DNA of 8,622 nucleotides from JAJDBU01 sp046756925 (GTDB lineage: Bacteria > Nitrospirota > Nitrospiria > SBBL01 > JAADHI01), in NCBI GenBank assembly GCA_046756925.1, contig JBHHXH010000090.1:1-8622 (forward strand). Direction: 5' to 3'. The notes beneath the pieces were generated by a model. That model saw only the letters and a list, made by a program, of their open reading frames with translations, ran no database searches and had not been told where the DNA came from. Position numbers and translations under genes: made by a program. Numbering within the stretch: the first letter of the stretch is position 1; every line of letters begins with the position of its first letter. Positions 1 to 5,770 of this stretch are shown here, piece by piece.

Positions 1-914
1 GCATCGCTGTCGAAGAAGAGGATCAGGCGTTTGAACCGTGTCGTTTGAAGCGCCTTCGTGAAGTCCTCCTTGAACGCGGTCCCCCCCAGAGCAATCACAT
101 GATGGATGCCGATGCTCAGCAGATGAAGGCAATCGACAATCCCCTCCACGATCACAAGCGTTTGGTCCCCCGGAACCCGGCGCCGGGCAAAATAAAGGTT
201 GTAGGGTGCCCCGGCCTTGAAATGGGCGCTCTTTTTATATTTGGGAAATCGCGCTTTTTCCGAAGATGCCATCTTCTCAAGCTGTCCCTTCGTCGCCGCG
301 CCGACAAATCCTGCAACCTTTCCATCAAGGCCGCGCCAACCGAAGACGATCCGATACAAGGTCCCGAATCCCCGTGTCAGGATGCCGGAGGCCTTGATTT
401 CATCGTAGGTGTATCCTTTGTCCTTCAGATCCGAGATCAGGGCGTATCGGTCTCTCAGGCAGCCGACATCGTGTTTCCTTAAAACTTCCTCGGAGAGTTG
501 CCTCTCGGAAACCAGATAGGCCCGAAAGCGCCCGGCCTCCGGAAGCGCCCAGTCGGCCTTGGCCTGCTCCATGATCGCATCGCGGATCCCCGGCCTCGTG
601 CGATTTCCAACCGCGGGCAGGGTGTAACCGACCTCTCCGGCAAGCTCCTCCAAGGCCGAACGGAGGTCATAGCCTTTCAGCCTCGATAGAAAAGTGAAAA
701 CATCCCCGCCGGTCGACTCACCAGGACACTGGAAACAGTTAAAGAGCTGCTTATCCACGGTGATCGAAAAACAGCCATGTCCCTTGCAAAACGGGCACTC
801 CGGAAGCTGCCGGTGGTTCCCCCGGCCGGCTGCCGTCATGCCGGTGAACTTCTCTATCATTTCGACAATATCCGCGCGGCGCTTGACCGCTTCGAAGGGA
901 TTGACCGGTCTCAT
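1..914 (-). CDS. DnaG-like DNA primase, C-terminal part beyond window
   Basis: Partial gene read on the minus strand from ATG at 914 and open to the left edge (304 full codons). It should make RNA primers on single-stranded DNA. A zinc-binding motif lies at residues 40-63: C-P-F-C, 16 residues, then C-F-Q-C, the layout of the CHC2 finger of DnaG, but with Cys where DnaG usually has His. The TOPRIM core follows: LVIVEGIVDCLHLL with the conserved Glu, then HHVIALGGTAF, then LILFFDSDA with the metal-binding Asp pair at the very edge. Residues between finger and TOPRIM include FRAYLVSERQLSEEVLRKHDVG, typical of the DnaG catalytic-core N-lobe. The start is forced: the frame upstream is closed by the stop codon of the coupling protein 11 codons earlier, with no other start codon between. 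A weak AGGA ribosome site precedes it. It is last in the visible operon, 33 bases after the coupling-protein gene. A helicase or other fusion at the missing C-terminus cannot be judged. Confidence 0.9.
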   Translation of the reverse strand, partial: MRPVNPFEAVKRRADIVEMIEKFTGMTAAGRGNHRQLPECPFCKGHGCFSITVDKQLFNCFQCPGESTGGDVFTFLSRLKGYDLRSALEELAGEVGYTLPAVGNRTRPGIRDAIMEQAKADWALPEAGRFRAYLVSERQLSEEVLRKHDVGCLRDRYALISDLKDKGYTYDEIKASGILTRGFGTLYRIVFGWRGLDGKVAGFVGAATKGQLEKMASSEKARFPKYKKSAHFKAGAPYNLYFARRRVPGDQTLVIVEGIVDCLHLLSIGIHHVIALGGTAFKEDFTKALQTTRFKRLILFFDSD

Positions 915-947
915 CCAAGTCCTATCGATTTCAAAGAAAGCGCAAGA

Positions 948-2747
948 CTAATCAAATTCTAGAACCTCTTCATCGTCCAATTTTGGCGGCAAGACGCTTC
1001 CCGGCCCATTGGGGGCCGACCCATCGGACGGGAGCTCCGGCAGGTCGAGATCTCCATAAGTGGGCGGGGCCAGCGCTTCATCGGTTGGACGAAAGGCCTT
1101 CGCCGGAAGGCCGATCTTCTTCTTGTAACGCCCGGTTTTATACGATGAGATCCGCTTGACCTTGAAGCCCCGCATCCCGCCGGTAAAGATCAGCGCTTCA
1201 TCAAGGGGGAGATTCTGGATGGAATCGGGTGTTTCGAGCGGCTTTTCCACATAGCCTGTGGAGATCGTCGCGCCCCCTTTCATCGACCGGGAAACCCGCT
1301 TATCCTTCACCAGGTGATTGCCGAGCTGCTCGCTGAGACGCTTGCAGGTCGTCATATCGCAGCCCTGCAGATAGACATTGGTCTTGGTATTGATCAAAAT
1401 CGACGCCGCCTCGTGACGCTCATACCGGTAGAGCTGCTCTTCCGACTGCAGGCCGGTCACGAGACCGGCCCGTGCCGAGCGTGAGGTGTTGGCGAAATCG
1501 GCCATGTCTGGGATATGGAGCGCGTAAAACTCATCCAGGTAGAAAAAAAGCGGAGGGCCGTCCGTTTTCGCCCGGACCGGTTTTTTATAGACCTTCTGCA
1601 TGATGGCGCGCAGCAGGATGGACGCGCCCAGCCGCACCTTCGGATTGCTGTGGGGACTGGCGATGATCAGGAGGGTCGGTTCGCGCAAGAGGAGATTGAG
1701 ATCGAGATCGGGACGGGAGAAGGCCGCGGCAATTTTAGGCTCCGAAAAGAGATCAATCCGGTTGAGAATCCCGTTTATGATATCTGGGATACGTAATTTA
1801 TTCTGAAAATGCTTCTCGAATTTTCCTTGAATCTCCTGATCACGACAATAGGTCACCGCCGCTTGGAGCGAAGGAAGGCCGCGTTCAAGGAGCTCGTAAA
1901 CCATCGGCAGGCAACATTGTCTCCGATCCTTGTATCGCTTGACCACCTGGCAGACCAGGCTGAATAATCTCCGTTCCTGGCCAGAAAACCAAAGGGAGGT
2001 GTCGTTCGCGCCGGTATTCACCTTTCCAAAGACGGCTTCTTCGATCCCTGAAAGCGCATCCTTATCGGCCGGCCCCAAGGGTTCAAAACCCACGCAGGCC
2101 TTATGATAGGGATCGAACAGGATCACCTTCTTTCCCTGCTCGGACCATGCGCCCGCGATGGCATCAAAGCCTTCCGGCGACTTGACGTCGAGAAAAACGG
2201 CGGAGCAGTCTCCCCGGGCATCCTCGATCAGCTGGGGAAACATAAAACCGGTCGTCTTCCCGGTACCGGCGCGGCCCTGAATCCGAAGATGCTCGAAGCG
2301 GTCTTTCTCAGGGAGCGACAGCGTCACGGGCAGTCCGACCCACTTCGTGCCCAATGGAAAACGGTTCTTATCCAGGGGGACGAACACCTTTTCATAGAGC
2401 ACCCAGAACACCAGAACCGCGCCAATCAAGGCGACACCCAGAGTAAATACCACCTGATCCGGGTCTAAAACAGAGAAGCGACCCTCCTCAAGATAAACCC
2501 ACACAGAAACAAGACAGATACTACCGGCATAAATCAAGATCAGCGCATAGAGCGTGAGGGGAAAGCGTGACCAATTCCCCAGATGGCTCAAGTATTCAAA
2601 AAGGGACGCATAACGGCCGGAGGCCTTGCCTTTCGATTTATTTCTGAGACCGAGGGCGACCAGCACAACAAGCAGTCCGCCGATGAACACGAAAAATCCC
2701 AGGTCATCAAAAAGCAGTGTGTTTCGAATCGATTCAATCTGGTCCAT
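948..2747 (-). CDS. traD: Type IV coupling protein, TraD/VirD4 family
   Basis: Inner-membrane ATPase that links the relaxase-DNA complex to the secretion channel and helps pump DNA. The 599-aa protein has three hydrophobic segments at about 16-34, 63-86 and 97-117. A cytoplasmic NTPase domain follows: Walker A GRAGTGKTT at 158-166, a strand-plus-Asp motif FLDVKSPEGF at 185-194 (compare VirD4-type D-x-K-G-E), Walker B FFYLDEF at 401-407, and GLQSEEQL at 432-439, matching the conserved sensor glutamine of the family. The C-terminal tail (from about 555) is Pro- and acid-rich and ends in EEVLEFD, the sort of tail that can contact relaxosome partners in F TraD, although here it is short. The start ATG has a strong ribosome site and overlaps the end of the upstream gene by 14 bases, indicating translational coupling. 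Three membrane segments instead of the usual two is a small oddity. Family assignment is sure; TraD rather than TraG/VirD4 is inferred from the F-type neighbours. Confidence 0.93.
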   Translation of the reverse strand: MDQIESIRNTLLFDDLGFFVFIGGLLVVLVALGLRNKSKGKASGRYASLFEYLSHLGNWSRFPLTLYALILIYAGSICLVSVWVYLEEGRFSVLDPDQVVFTLGVALIGAVLVFWVLYEKVFVPLDKNRFPLGTKWVGLPVTLSLPEKDRFEHLRIQGRAGTGKTTGFMFPQLIEDARGDCSAVFLDVKSPEGFDAIAGAWSEQGKKVILFDPYHKACVGFEPLGPADKDALSGIEEAVFGKVNTGANDTSLWFSGQERRLFSLVCQVVKRYKDRRQCCLPMVYELLERGLPSLQAAVTYCRDQEIQGKFEKHFQNKLRIPDIINGILNRIDLFSEPKIAAAFSRPDLDLNLLLREPTLLIIASPHSNPKVRLGASILLRAIMQKVYKKPVRAKTDGPPLFFYLDEFYALHIPDMADFANTSRSARAGLVTGLQSEEQLYRYERHEAASILINTKTNVYLQGCDMTTCKRLSEQLGNHLVKDKRVSRSMKGGATISTGYVEKPLETPDSIQNLPLDEALIFTGGMRGFKVKRISSYKTGRYKKKIGLPAKAFRPTDEALAPPTYGDLDLPELPSDGSAPNGPGSVLPPKLDDEEVLEFD

Positions 2748-3777
2748 TTTCTCCTCCTTCTAAGTAAGGGCCATTCAGCGAACAAAACGGGCCATCCAAG
2801 GCGGGATGAAAGCGCAGGCCCTCTTTCCCCCGCCGGGTCAATCGGCTGAGCCCCTCGGCGATCCGGATATGCGTCTCACACGCTTCATCCCCTTCATCTT
2901 GTCTAGAAAGATAGGTGACACCGATCAAACGGGCTTTCAGGGCGCGCATCAGGCTGGATGGCAAGGGATCGAGACCATCGAGATGGAGATATAAAGGAAC
3001 CGTCGGCCGGGGATTCGCAAAGCCGAGGATCTGGTGGACAATGGATAGAAGCGCAAGACCCATGATCCGGTCGGATTCCGGATATTTTTCCGGGACGGAC
3101 ACGATCAGCACGCTCGGCTCATGCGCGTAGATCGGCGCATAGACCGTGGGGCTCGAAAAGAGCTTCGCAAAGCGCGGCTTCCGAAACAGGGAGAGACGGT
3201 GATGGATCTCCCGAAGCGCCGCAATCCGATCGTTTTCGGACAGGCTGTTTAGTTGCTTTAAAAGGGCCAGATGACCTGGCCTGCCCTGAAAGCGGAGCCG
3301 CGCTTTCAATGTGCCGGCACCCAGGCCCGCCAGCCGGTAGAGATCGGGCAAACTTGTCCGCTTGCCCGGATCGTTCACCGCGAGCTGGAGGAAACCCTTC
3401 AGGAGCATGCTCGCGCTCAGGGCGCTTTCTCCGAGGTCTTCACTCCCGAAAAAAAAGTCGACAAGCCATTGCGCCGTTGTTTCGTCCGAATGAAACAAGG
3501 GATCCAGGGAGAGCGAATCGGGGCGGTCCGGATCGAGATGCAGCAGCACCTTTTCCTTGGGGTGCATCGCTTCGATCCGGCGCACCCGCTCCCGATGGCG
3601 CGTAAAGATAATGGAGGAGCAGGTCTGCATGGCCTCCATCCGGAGAAGATGGGACCAGAAGCGAAGGGTCTTGATTTCGTTCGATGGGGTCACCCGGAGA
3701 TGCCCCAGCCGATCCTTCCCACGCAGGTATCTTTTTAGAAAAAAGCGTTGTCCGATATAGAGACGATTTCGATCCAT
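2734..3777 (-). CDS. Degenerate paralogue of the coupling-protein ATPase domain
   Basis: A 347-aa soluble protein with no membrane segment. By eye it aligns along most of its length with residues 151-440 of the neighbouring coupling protein. Matching blocks (this protein / coupling protein) are GHLRV at 25-29 / EHLRI; VLLHLDP at 77-83 / VILFDP; SLDPLF / GFEPLG; RKPRFAKLFSSP at 199-210 / SEPKIAAAFSRP; PSVLIVSVPE at 221-230 / PTLLIIASPH; and PLYLHLDGLDP at 261-271 / PLFFYLDEFY. The Walker A glycines are gone: TPSNEIKT stands where GRAGTGKTT should be. The Walker B Glu is Gly (D267-G268). Spacing from the residual Lys to the Walker B Asp is about 231 residues against 241, so the fold looks kept while ATP hydrolysis should be lost. 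The frame is intact and has a good ribosome site (AAAGGAGG at 3783..3790), which argues against a decaying gene. It is first in the operon and overlaps the coupling-protein gene by 14 bases. I infer a non-catalytic subunit or adaptor of the coupling complex; no named family is recognised. Confidence 0.75.
   Translation of the reverse strand: MDRNRLYIGQRFFLKRYLRGKDRLGHLRVTPSNEIKTLRFWSHLLRMEAMQTCSSIIFTRHRERVRRIEAMHPKEKVLLHLDPDRPDSLSLDPLFHSDETTAQWLVDFFFGSEDLGESALSASMLLKGFLQLAVNDPGKRTSLPDLYRLAGLGAGTLKARLRFQGRPGHLALLKQLNSLSENDRIAALREIHHRLSLFRKPRFAKLFSSPTVYAPIYAHEPSVLIVSVPEKYPESDRIMGLALLSIVHQILGFANPRPTVPLYLHLDGLDPLPSSLMRALKARLIGVTYLSRQDEGDEACETHIRIAEGLSRLTRRGKEGLRFHPALDGPFCSLNGPYLEGGENGPD
2751..2759 (-). 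promoter_or_regulatory. Ribosome binding site of the coupling-protein gene
   Basis: On the minus strand AAGGAGGAG stands four bases before the ATG at 2747. It lies inside the last codons of the upstream gene (read there as L-E-G-G-E), so the two genes share sequence and ribosomes ending the first can start the second. This supports 2747 as the true start. Confidence 0.8.
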
Positions 3778-3782
3778 GCCAG

Positions 3783-3790
3783 CCTCCTTT
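3783..3790 (-). promoter_or_regulatory. Ribosome binding site of the pseudo-ATPase gene
   Basis: On the minus strand AAAGGAGG stands five bases before the ATG at 3777. It is a near-perfect match to the anti-Shine-Dalgarno target and fixes this start. Confidence 0.75.
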
Positions 3791-3804
3791 TAAAGACTGT
3801 CTAG

Positions 3805-3838
3805 AGCATACACCGGATTCCTCGCGAAAAAAGATGCC
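3805..3838 (-). promoter_or_regulatory. Putative promoter of the leftward operon
   Basis: On the minus strand TATGCT (3810..3805) is a 4-of-6 match to a -10 box and begins three bases after the 25-bp palindrome arm. The -35 position would fall in the T-rich part of the arm, where there is no good TTGACA match, so an activator or another sigma factor may be needed. The implied leader before the ATG at 3777 is about 20 bases and includes the ribosome site. This is inference from position and symmetry. Confidence 0.4.
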
Positions 3839-3900
3839 AAAATCGGCAAAAACACCCCCTAAAATTGCCGAAAAAGGCATCTTTTTTCGCGAGGAATCCG
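3814..3900. repeat. 87-bp near-palindrome with perfect 25-bp arms between the divergent operons
   Basis: The arm at 3814..3838 (begins CGGATTCCTCGCG, ends AAGATGCC) is the exact reverse complement of the arm at 3876..3900 (begins GGCATCTT, ends GAGGAATCCG). Inside, TCGGCAA (3843..3849) pairs with TTGCCGA (3865..3871). Four A on each side form a symmetric bulge, and 15 bases form the loop. Each arm carries a run of six T or A next to TCGCGA. Perfect symmetry of this size in the only divergent gap of the window points to a shared operator for both operons. A structured transfer origin or single-strand origin is an alternative. The symmetry is directly visible; the function is inferred. Confidence 0.92.
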
Positions 3901-3909
3901 TGTTATCGT
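3876..3909 (+). promoter_or_regulatory. Putative promoter of the rightward operon
   Basis: TATCGT at 3904..3909 is a 4-of-6 match to a -10 box, preceded by TGT, an extended -10 motif. It begins three bases after the right palindrome arm, mirroring the leftward promoter. The -35 position falls within the T-rich arm and is weak. The expected transcript would start near 3916, giving a leader of about 40 bases to the TTG start at 3955. This is tentative, from symmetry and motif match. Confidence 0.4.
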
Positions 3910-3939
3910 TTTTTGCATGTCACAGACGCATTCGATTTC

Positions 3940-3950
3940 AGGAGGAGGGG
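3940..3950 (+). promoter_or_regulatory. Ribosome binding site that fixes a TTG start
   Basis: AGGAGGAGGGG is the only strong ribosome site before the OmpA-like gene. No ATG follows at a suitable distance; the frame offers TTG at 3952 and at 3955. The AGGAGG core is six and nine bases from these. I chose 3955 because the protein then begins with a typical M-K signal-peptide start, but 3952 is nearly as good. Confidence 0.7.
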
Positions 3951-3954
3951 ATTG

Positions 3955-4554
3955 TTGAAGATCAGTGGAAAAACAATCGGACGGATCGTGCTGATCTGCT
4001 CGATCTTAGGGCTCGTTTCCCCCGGCGATCCGTCAGAGATCGTGATGGAAAGTTATCAATACGAAAGCGACATGCCGGTCCGCTTCCAGGAAGGGAAACT
4101 GTTTGTGATCTGCGATTGCCCGGAAGCAGGCACCCCGGCACTCACGCCGATCATGCCGCCGCTGGCCCTGAAGCTGAGCGCTTCAAACAGGCCACCCGCA
4201 CAGCGCTCCCTCTCGAATCACAGGGAATCCTTCAAAACCACGATCACCTTCGCTTTCGATTCGGATCGGCTCACGCCATCAGAAGAGGAAAAGGTGAAAA
4301 AGGCGATCGCGAAGATCAAGGCAATCAGTGGAAGACCGCAGATTCAGATACTCGGTCATACCAGCGAGCTCGGGACGGCGGCCTATAACCGGGACTTGTC
4401 TAAAAGGCGGGCCGAATCGGTGGCGGCACTCTTTCGATCCGGCCAGCTGGACCCGGAAGCGGTTGCGGGAAAGGGGAGTTGCTGTCCCGTATCAAAGACA
4501 CGGTCTCTGAACCGGCGGGTGGAGATCATTGTTCAACAAGGAGAACCATTATGA
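3955..4554 (+). CDS. Secreted OmpA-type C-terminal domain protein
   Basis: A 199-aa envelope protein. Residues 1-22 (KISGKTIGR then a hydrophobic run) form a signal peptide or anchor. Residues 30-90 are a Pro-rich, unrecognised region with two cysteines (C53, C55). Residues 96-193 match the OmpA C-terminal peptidoglycan-associating fold: TFAFDSDRL at 98-106, GHTSELG at 134-140, YNRDLSKRRAESV at 144-156, and NRRVEII at 186-192. The Asp that normally follows GHT and binds diaminopimelate is Ser here (S137), although the partner Arg (R152) is kept, so peptidoglycan binding may be altered. A Cys pair (C176, C177) could bond with the first pair. It is first in the plus operon and overlaps dsbC by four bases (ATGA). 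It probably anchors the secretion apparatus near the cell wall. Start is TTG; a TTG far upstream at 3865 lies inside the palindrome and was not used. Confidence 0.75.
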   Translation: MKISGKTIGRIVLICSILGLVSPGDPSEIVMESYQYESDMPVRFQEGKLFVICDCPEAGTPALTPIMPPLALKLSASNRPPAQRSLSNHRESFKTTITFAFDSDRLTPSEEEKVKKAIAKIKAISGRPQIQILGHTSELGTAAYNRDLSKRRAESVAALFRSGQLDPEAVAGKGSCCPVSKTRSLNRRVEIIVQQGEPL

Positions 4555-5267
4555 GATCAAGAGTCGTACTTTTCATACTTGGAATTATTTTTCTCTTCAA
4601 CCTGCAGGCGGCCCATGCCCATATCGGGAAGGCGGATGCCGGCATCAGGAATCACTTTCCCGATCTAAAAATAGATGCCATTGAAGAGACGCCGATCGGA
4701 GGCCTCTACGAGATCACCATCAAAGACGACGTGCTCTATTACCACCCGGATAGCGGGATCACCCTCTTTGGGGAGATGTGGAGCAAGGAGAAAAAGAACC
4801 TGACGGCGGGTCGGAAGGCAGCCATCAAGGCCGCAAAGATAAAAAATATTCCCCTCGATAAAGCGATCAAGATCGGAAACGGGCCGCATACCGTCATTGA
4901 GATTGTCGATCCGGACTGCCCCTACTGCCGGAAGACCCACGCCTTTTTCAAGAAACGGGAGGACCTGACTCGGTATGTCTTTCTTTATCCCCTGGTCCGG
5001 ATTCATCCCGAGGCGGAAAGAAAATCGCTTGCCATTCTCTGCGCAAAAGATCGGAAAAAGGCCTACGAAGCGGTTCTCTCCGGCAGCTTGGACGATGTTC
5101 CGTTTAAAAATTGCGACGATGGAGGCGTCACGACCCTCCTTGATGAACATAAACAAATCGGCAGGCGACTCGGCGTGCGGGGAACCCCCGCACTCTGGAT
5201 CAACGGCGTGTTCGTTTCAGGCGCGGACTTTAAAACGATCAGCCGGCTCCTGGACGAACACCCCTGA
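4551..5267 (+). CDS. dsbC: Periplasmic thiol:disulfide isomerase, DsbC family
   Basis: A 238-aa exported enzyme that reshuffles wrong disulfide bonds; it may serve cysteine-bearing pilus and channel proteins. Signal peptide at 1-23 (RSRVVLFILG then AAHA, cleaved before HIG). Residues 28-88 resemble the DsbC dimerisation domain (NHFPDLKIDAIEETPIGGLYE without catalytic residues). The thioredoxin-fold domain follows, with active-site C-P-Y-C at 123-126, a second Cys pair at 164 and 188 like the structural disulfide of E. coli DsbC, and the cis-proline loop G-T-P at 211-213. Length is usual for DsbC. The ATG at 4551 overlaps the TGA of the OmpA-like gene (ATGA) and has AAGGAGA seven bases upstream; the signal peptide confirms this start. 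DsbC homologues are common in F-type and SXT-type transfer regions. Confidence 0.93.
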   Translation: MRSRVVLFILGIIFLFNLQAAHAHIGKADAGIRNHFPDLKIDAIEETPIGGLYEITIKDDVLYYHPDSGITLFGEMWSKEKKNLTAGRKAAIKAAKIKNIPLDKAIKIGNGPHTVIEIVDPDCPYCRKTHAFFKKREDLTRYVFLYPLVRIHPEAERKSLAILCAKDRKKAYEAVLSGSLDDVPFKNCDDGGVTTLLDEHKQIGRRLGVRGTPALWINGVFVSGADFKTISRLLDEHP

Positions 5268-5279
5268 AATCATCCCCCG

Positions 5280-5314
5280 CTTATGTGAGGGAGATTACAA
5301 CAACATAAGGAGGA
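5280..5314 (+). promoter_or_regulatory. Ribosome site of the pilin gene, with overlapping hairpin
   Basis: AAGGAGGA at 5307..5314 is a strong ribosome site ten bases before the pilin ATG. CTTATGT (5280..5286) pairs exactly with ACATAAG (5303..5309), closing a 16-base loop, and the right arm covers the first bases of the ribosome site. The stem is AU-rich and only 7 bp, so stability is modest. It could tune pilin translation, or be chance. Confidence 0.4.
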
Positions 5315-5324
5315 ATAGAACGAC

Positions 5325-5654
5325 ATGAAGACGATACAAAAAATGAGAAATTATTTGGTTCAAAAAGAGACTCGGCGGACCGTGCTGGCCCTGCTGTTCG
5401 TCCTGCTCTTCAGCACCGCCGCCATGGCCATCGTCGCACCGGTCGCCGGCTCGTTTGCCTACGATGCCTACGATATCGGGGTCAACAAGATCCTGAAGGG
5501 TCCGATCGGATTCATTCTGGGTGTGCTCGCCATCGGCTTCGGCGCCTGGGCCGCCATCCGGACGGAAATCATCATGGCCATCTCGGCCGTGCTCGGCGGC
5601 GCGATTTTAATCAAGGCCGACACTGTTGTCGCCAGTTTGGGAATGCTCATCTGA
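5325..5654 (+). CDS. traA: Conjugative pilin precursor, TraA-like
   Basis: A 109-aa precursor of the pilus subunit. A long basic leader (1-20) is followed by a hydrophobic stretch (19-31) and the signal-peptidase site TAAMA before IVAPVAG (after residue 35), as in F TraA, whose leader is also unusually long. The mature part is about 74 residues, close to F pilin, with two hydrophobic helices at 59-78 and 82-99 separated by R-T-E; the expected topology has both in the inner membrane before assembly. It precedes traL as in F. Direct sequence similarity to F pilin is not evident to me; the call rests on size, processing site, helix layout and gene order. It is followed by a strong hairpin rather than an immediate next gene, which fits a need for more pilin than channel protein. 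Confidence 0.78.
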   Translation: MKTIQKMRNYLVQKETRRTVLALLFVLLFSTAAMAIVAPVAGSFAYDAYDIGVNKILKGPIGFILGVLAIGFGAWAAIRTEIIMAISAVLGGAILIKADTVVASLGMLI

Positions 5655-5659
5655 CGGCC

Positions 5660-5729
5660 CTCTGCGGCCGTGTCCCTGAACCCATCAAGCCCCCCCATCT
5701 TGAGGGTAAAAAGGGCTGCGGCCGCAGAG
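5660..5729 (+). repeat. Nested GC-rich hairpin between pilin and traL
   Basis: CTCTGCGGCCG (5660..5670) pairs exactly with CGGCCGCAGAG (5719..5729). Inside, CCCT (5674..5677) pairs with AGGG (5712..5715) across a 3-by-3 internal loop. Further in, CCC-a-TCAAG (5681..5689) pairs with CTTGAGGG (5699..5706) with one bulged A. No T-run follows, so it is not a standard terminator. It likely protects the 3' end of a pilin message or partly blocks transcription into traL. The symmetry is seen; the role is inferred. Confidence 0.8.
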
Positions 5730-5770
5730 AAAGGAGCTGAAAGATTGAGGCATTAGGAGAAAGGAAGGTT

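Noticed and set aside
45..482. Open frame on the plus strand, 145 codons
   Set aside because: It is opposite the primase, whose zinc finger and TOPRIM motifs are clear; the plus-strand product shows no motif.
2734..3777. Pseudogene left from a duplicated coupling-protein gene
   Set aside because: The frame is open over 347 codons, has a strong ribosome site and is translationally coupled to the next gene; the changes hit the ATP site while the hydrophobic core strands are kept.
3814..3900. Insertion-sequence ends or an invertible promoter switch
   Set aside because: No transposase or invertase gene lies between the arms; only 37 bases separate them, and these are nearly symmetric, so inversion would change almost nothing.
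3865..3954. Upstream TTG extension of the OmpA-like gene
   Set aside because: It would place coding sequence inside the palindrome and the putative promoter, lacks a ribosome site, and hides the signal peptide behind 30 basic residues.
3684..4388. Open frame on the plus strand of 234 codons across the divergent gap
   Set aside because: It runs through the pseudo-ATPase start, the palindrome and the OmpA-like gene in another frame; the product is Arg-rich and without family marks.
4665..5156. Open frame on the minus strand, 163 codons
   Set aside because: It is the complement of dsbC, which has a signal peptide, CPYC and cis-Pro; no ribosome site or motif supports the antisense frame.
5660..5729. 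Rho-independent terminator after the pilin gene
   Set aside because: No T-run follows the stem on either strand, and traL follows with no visible promoter, so full termination is unlikely.
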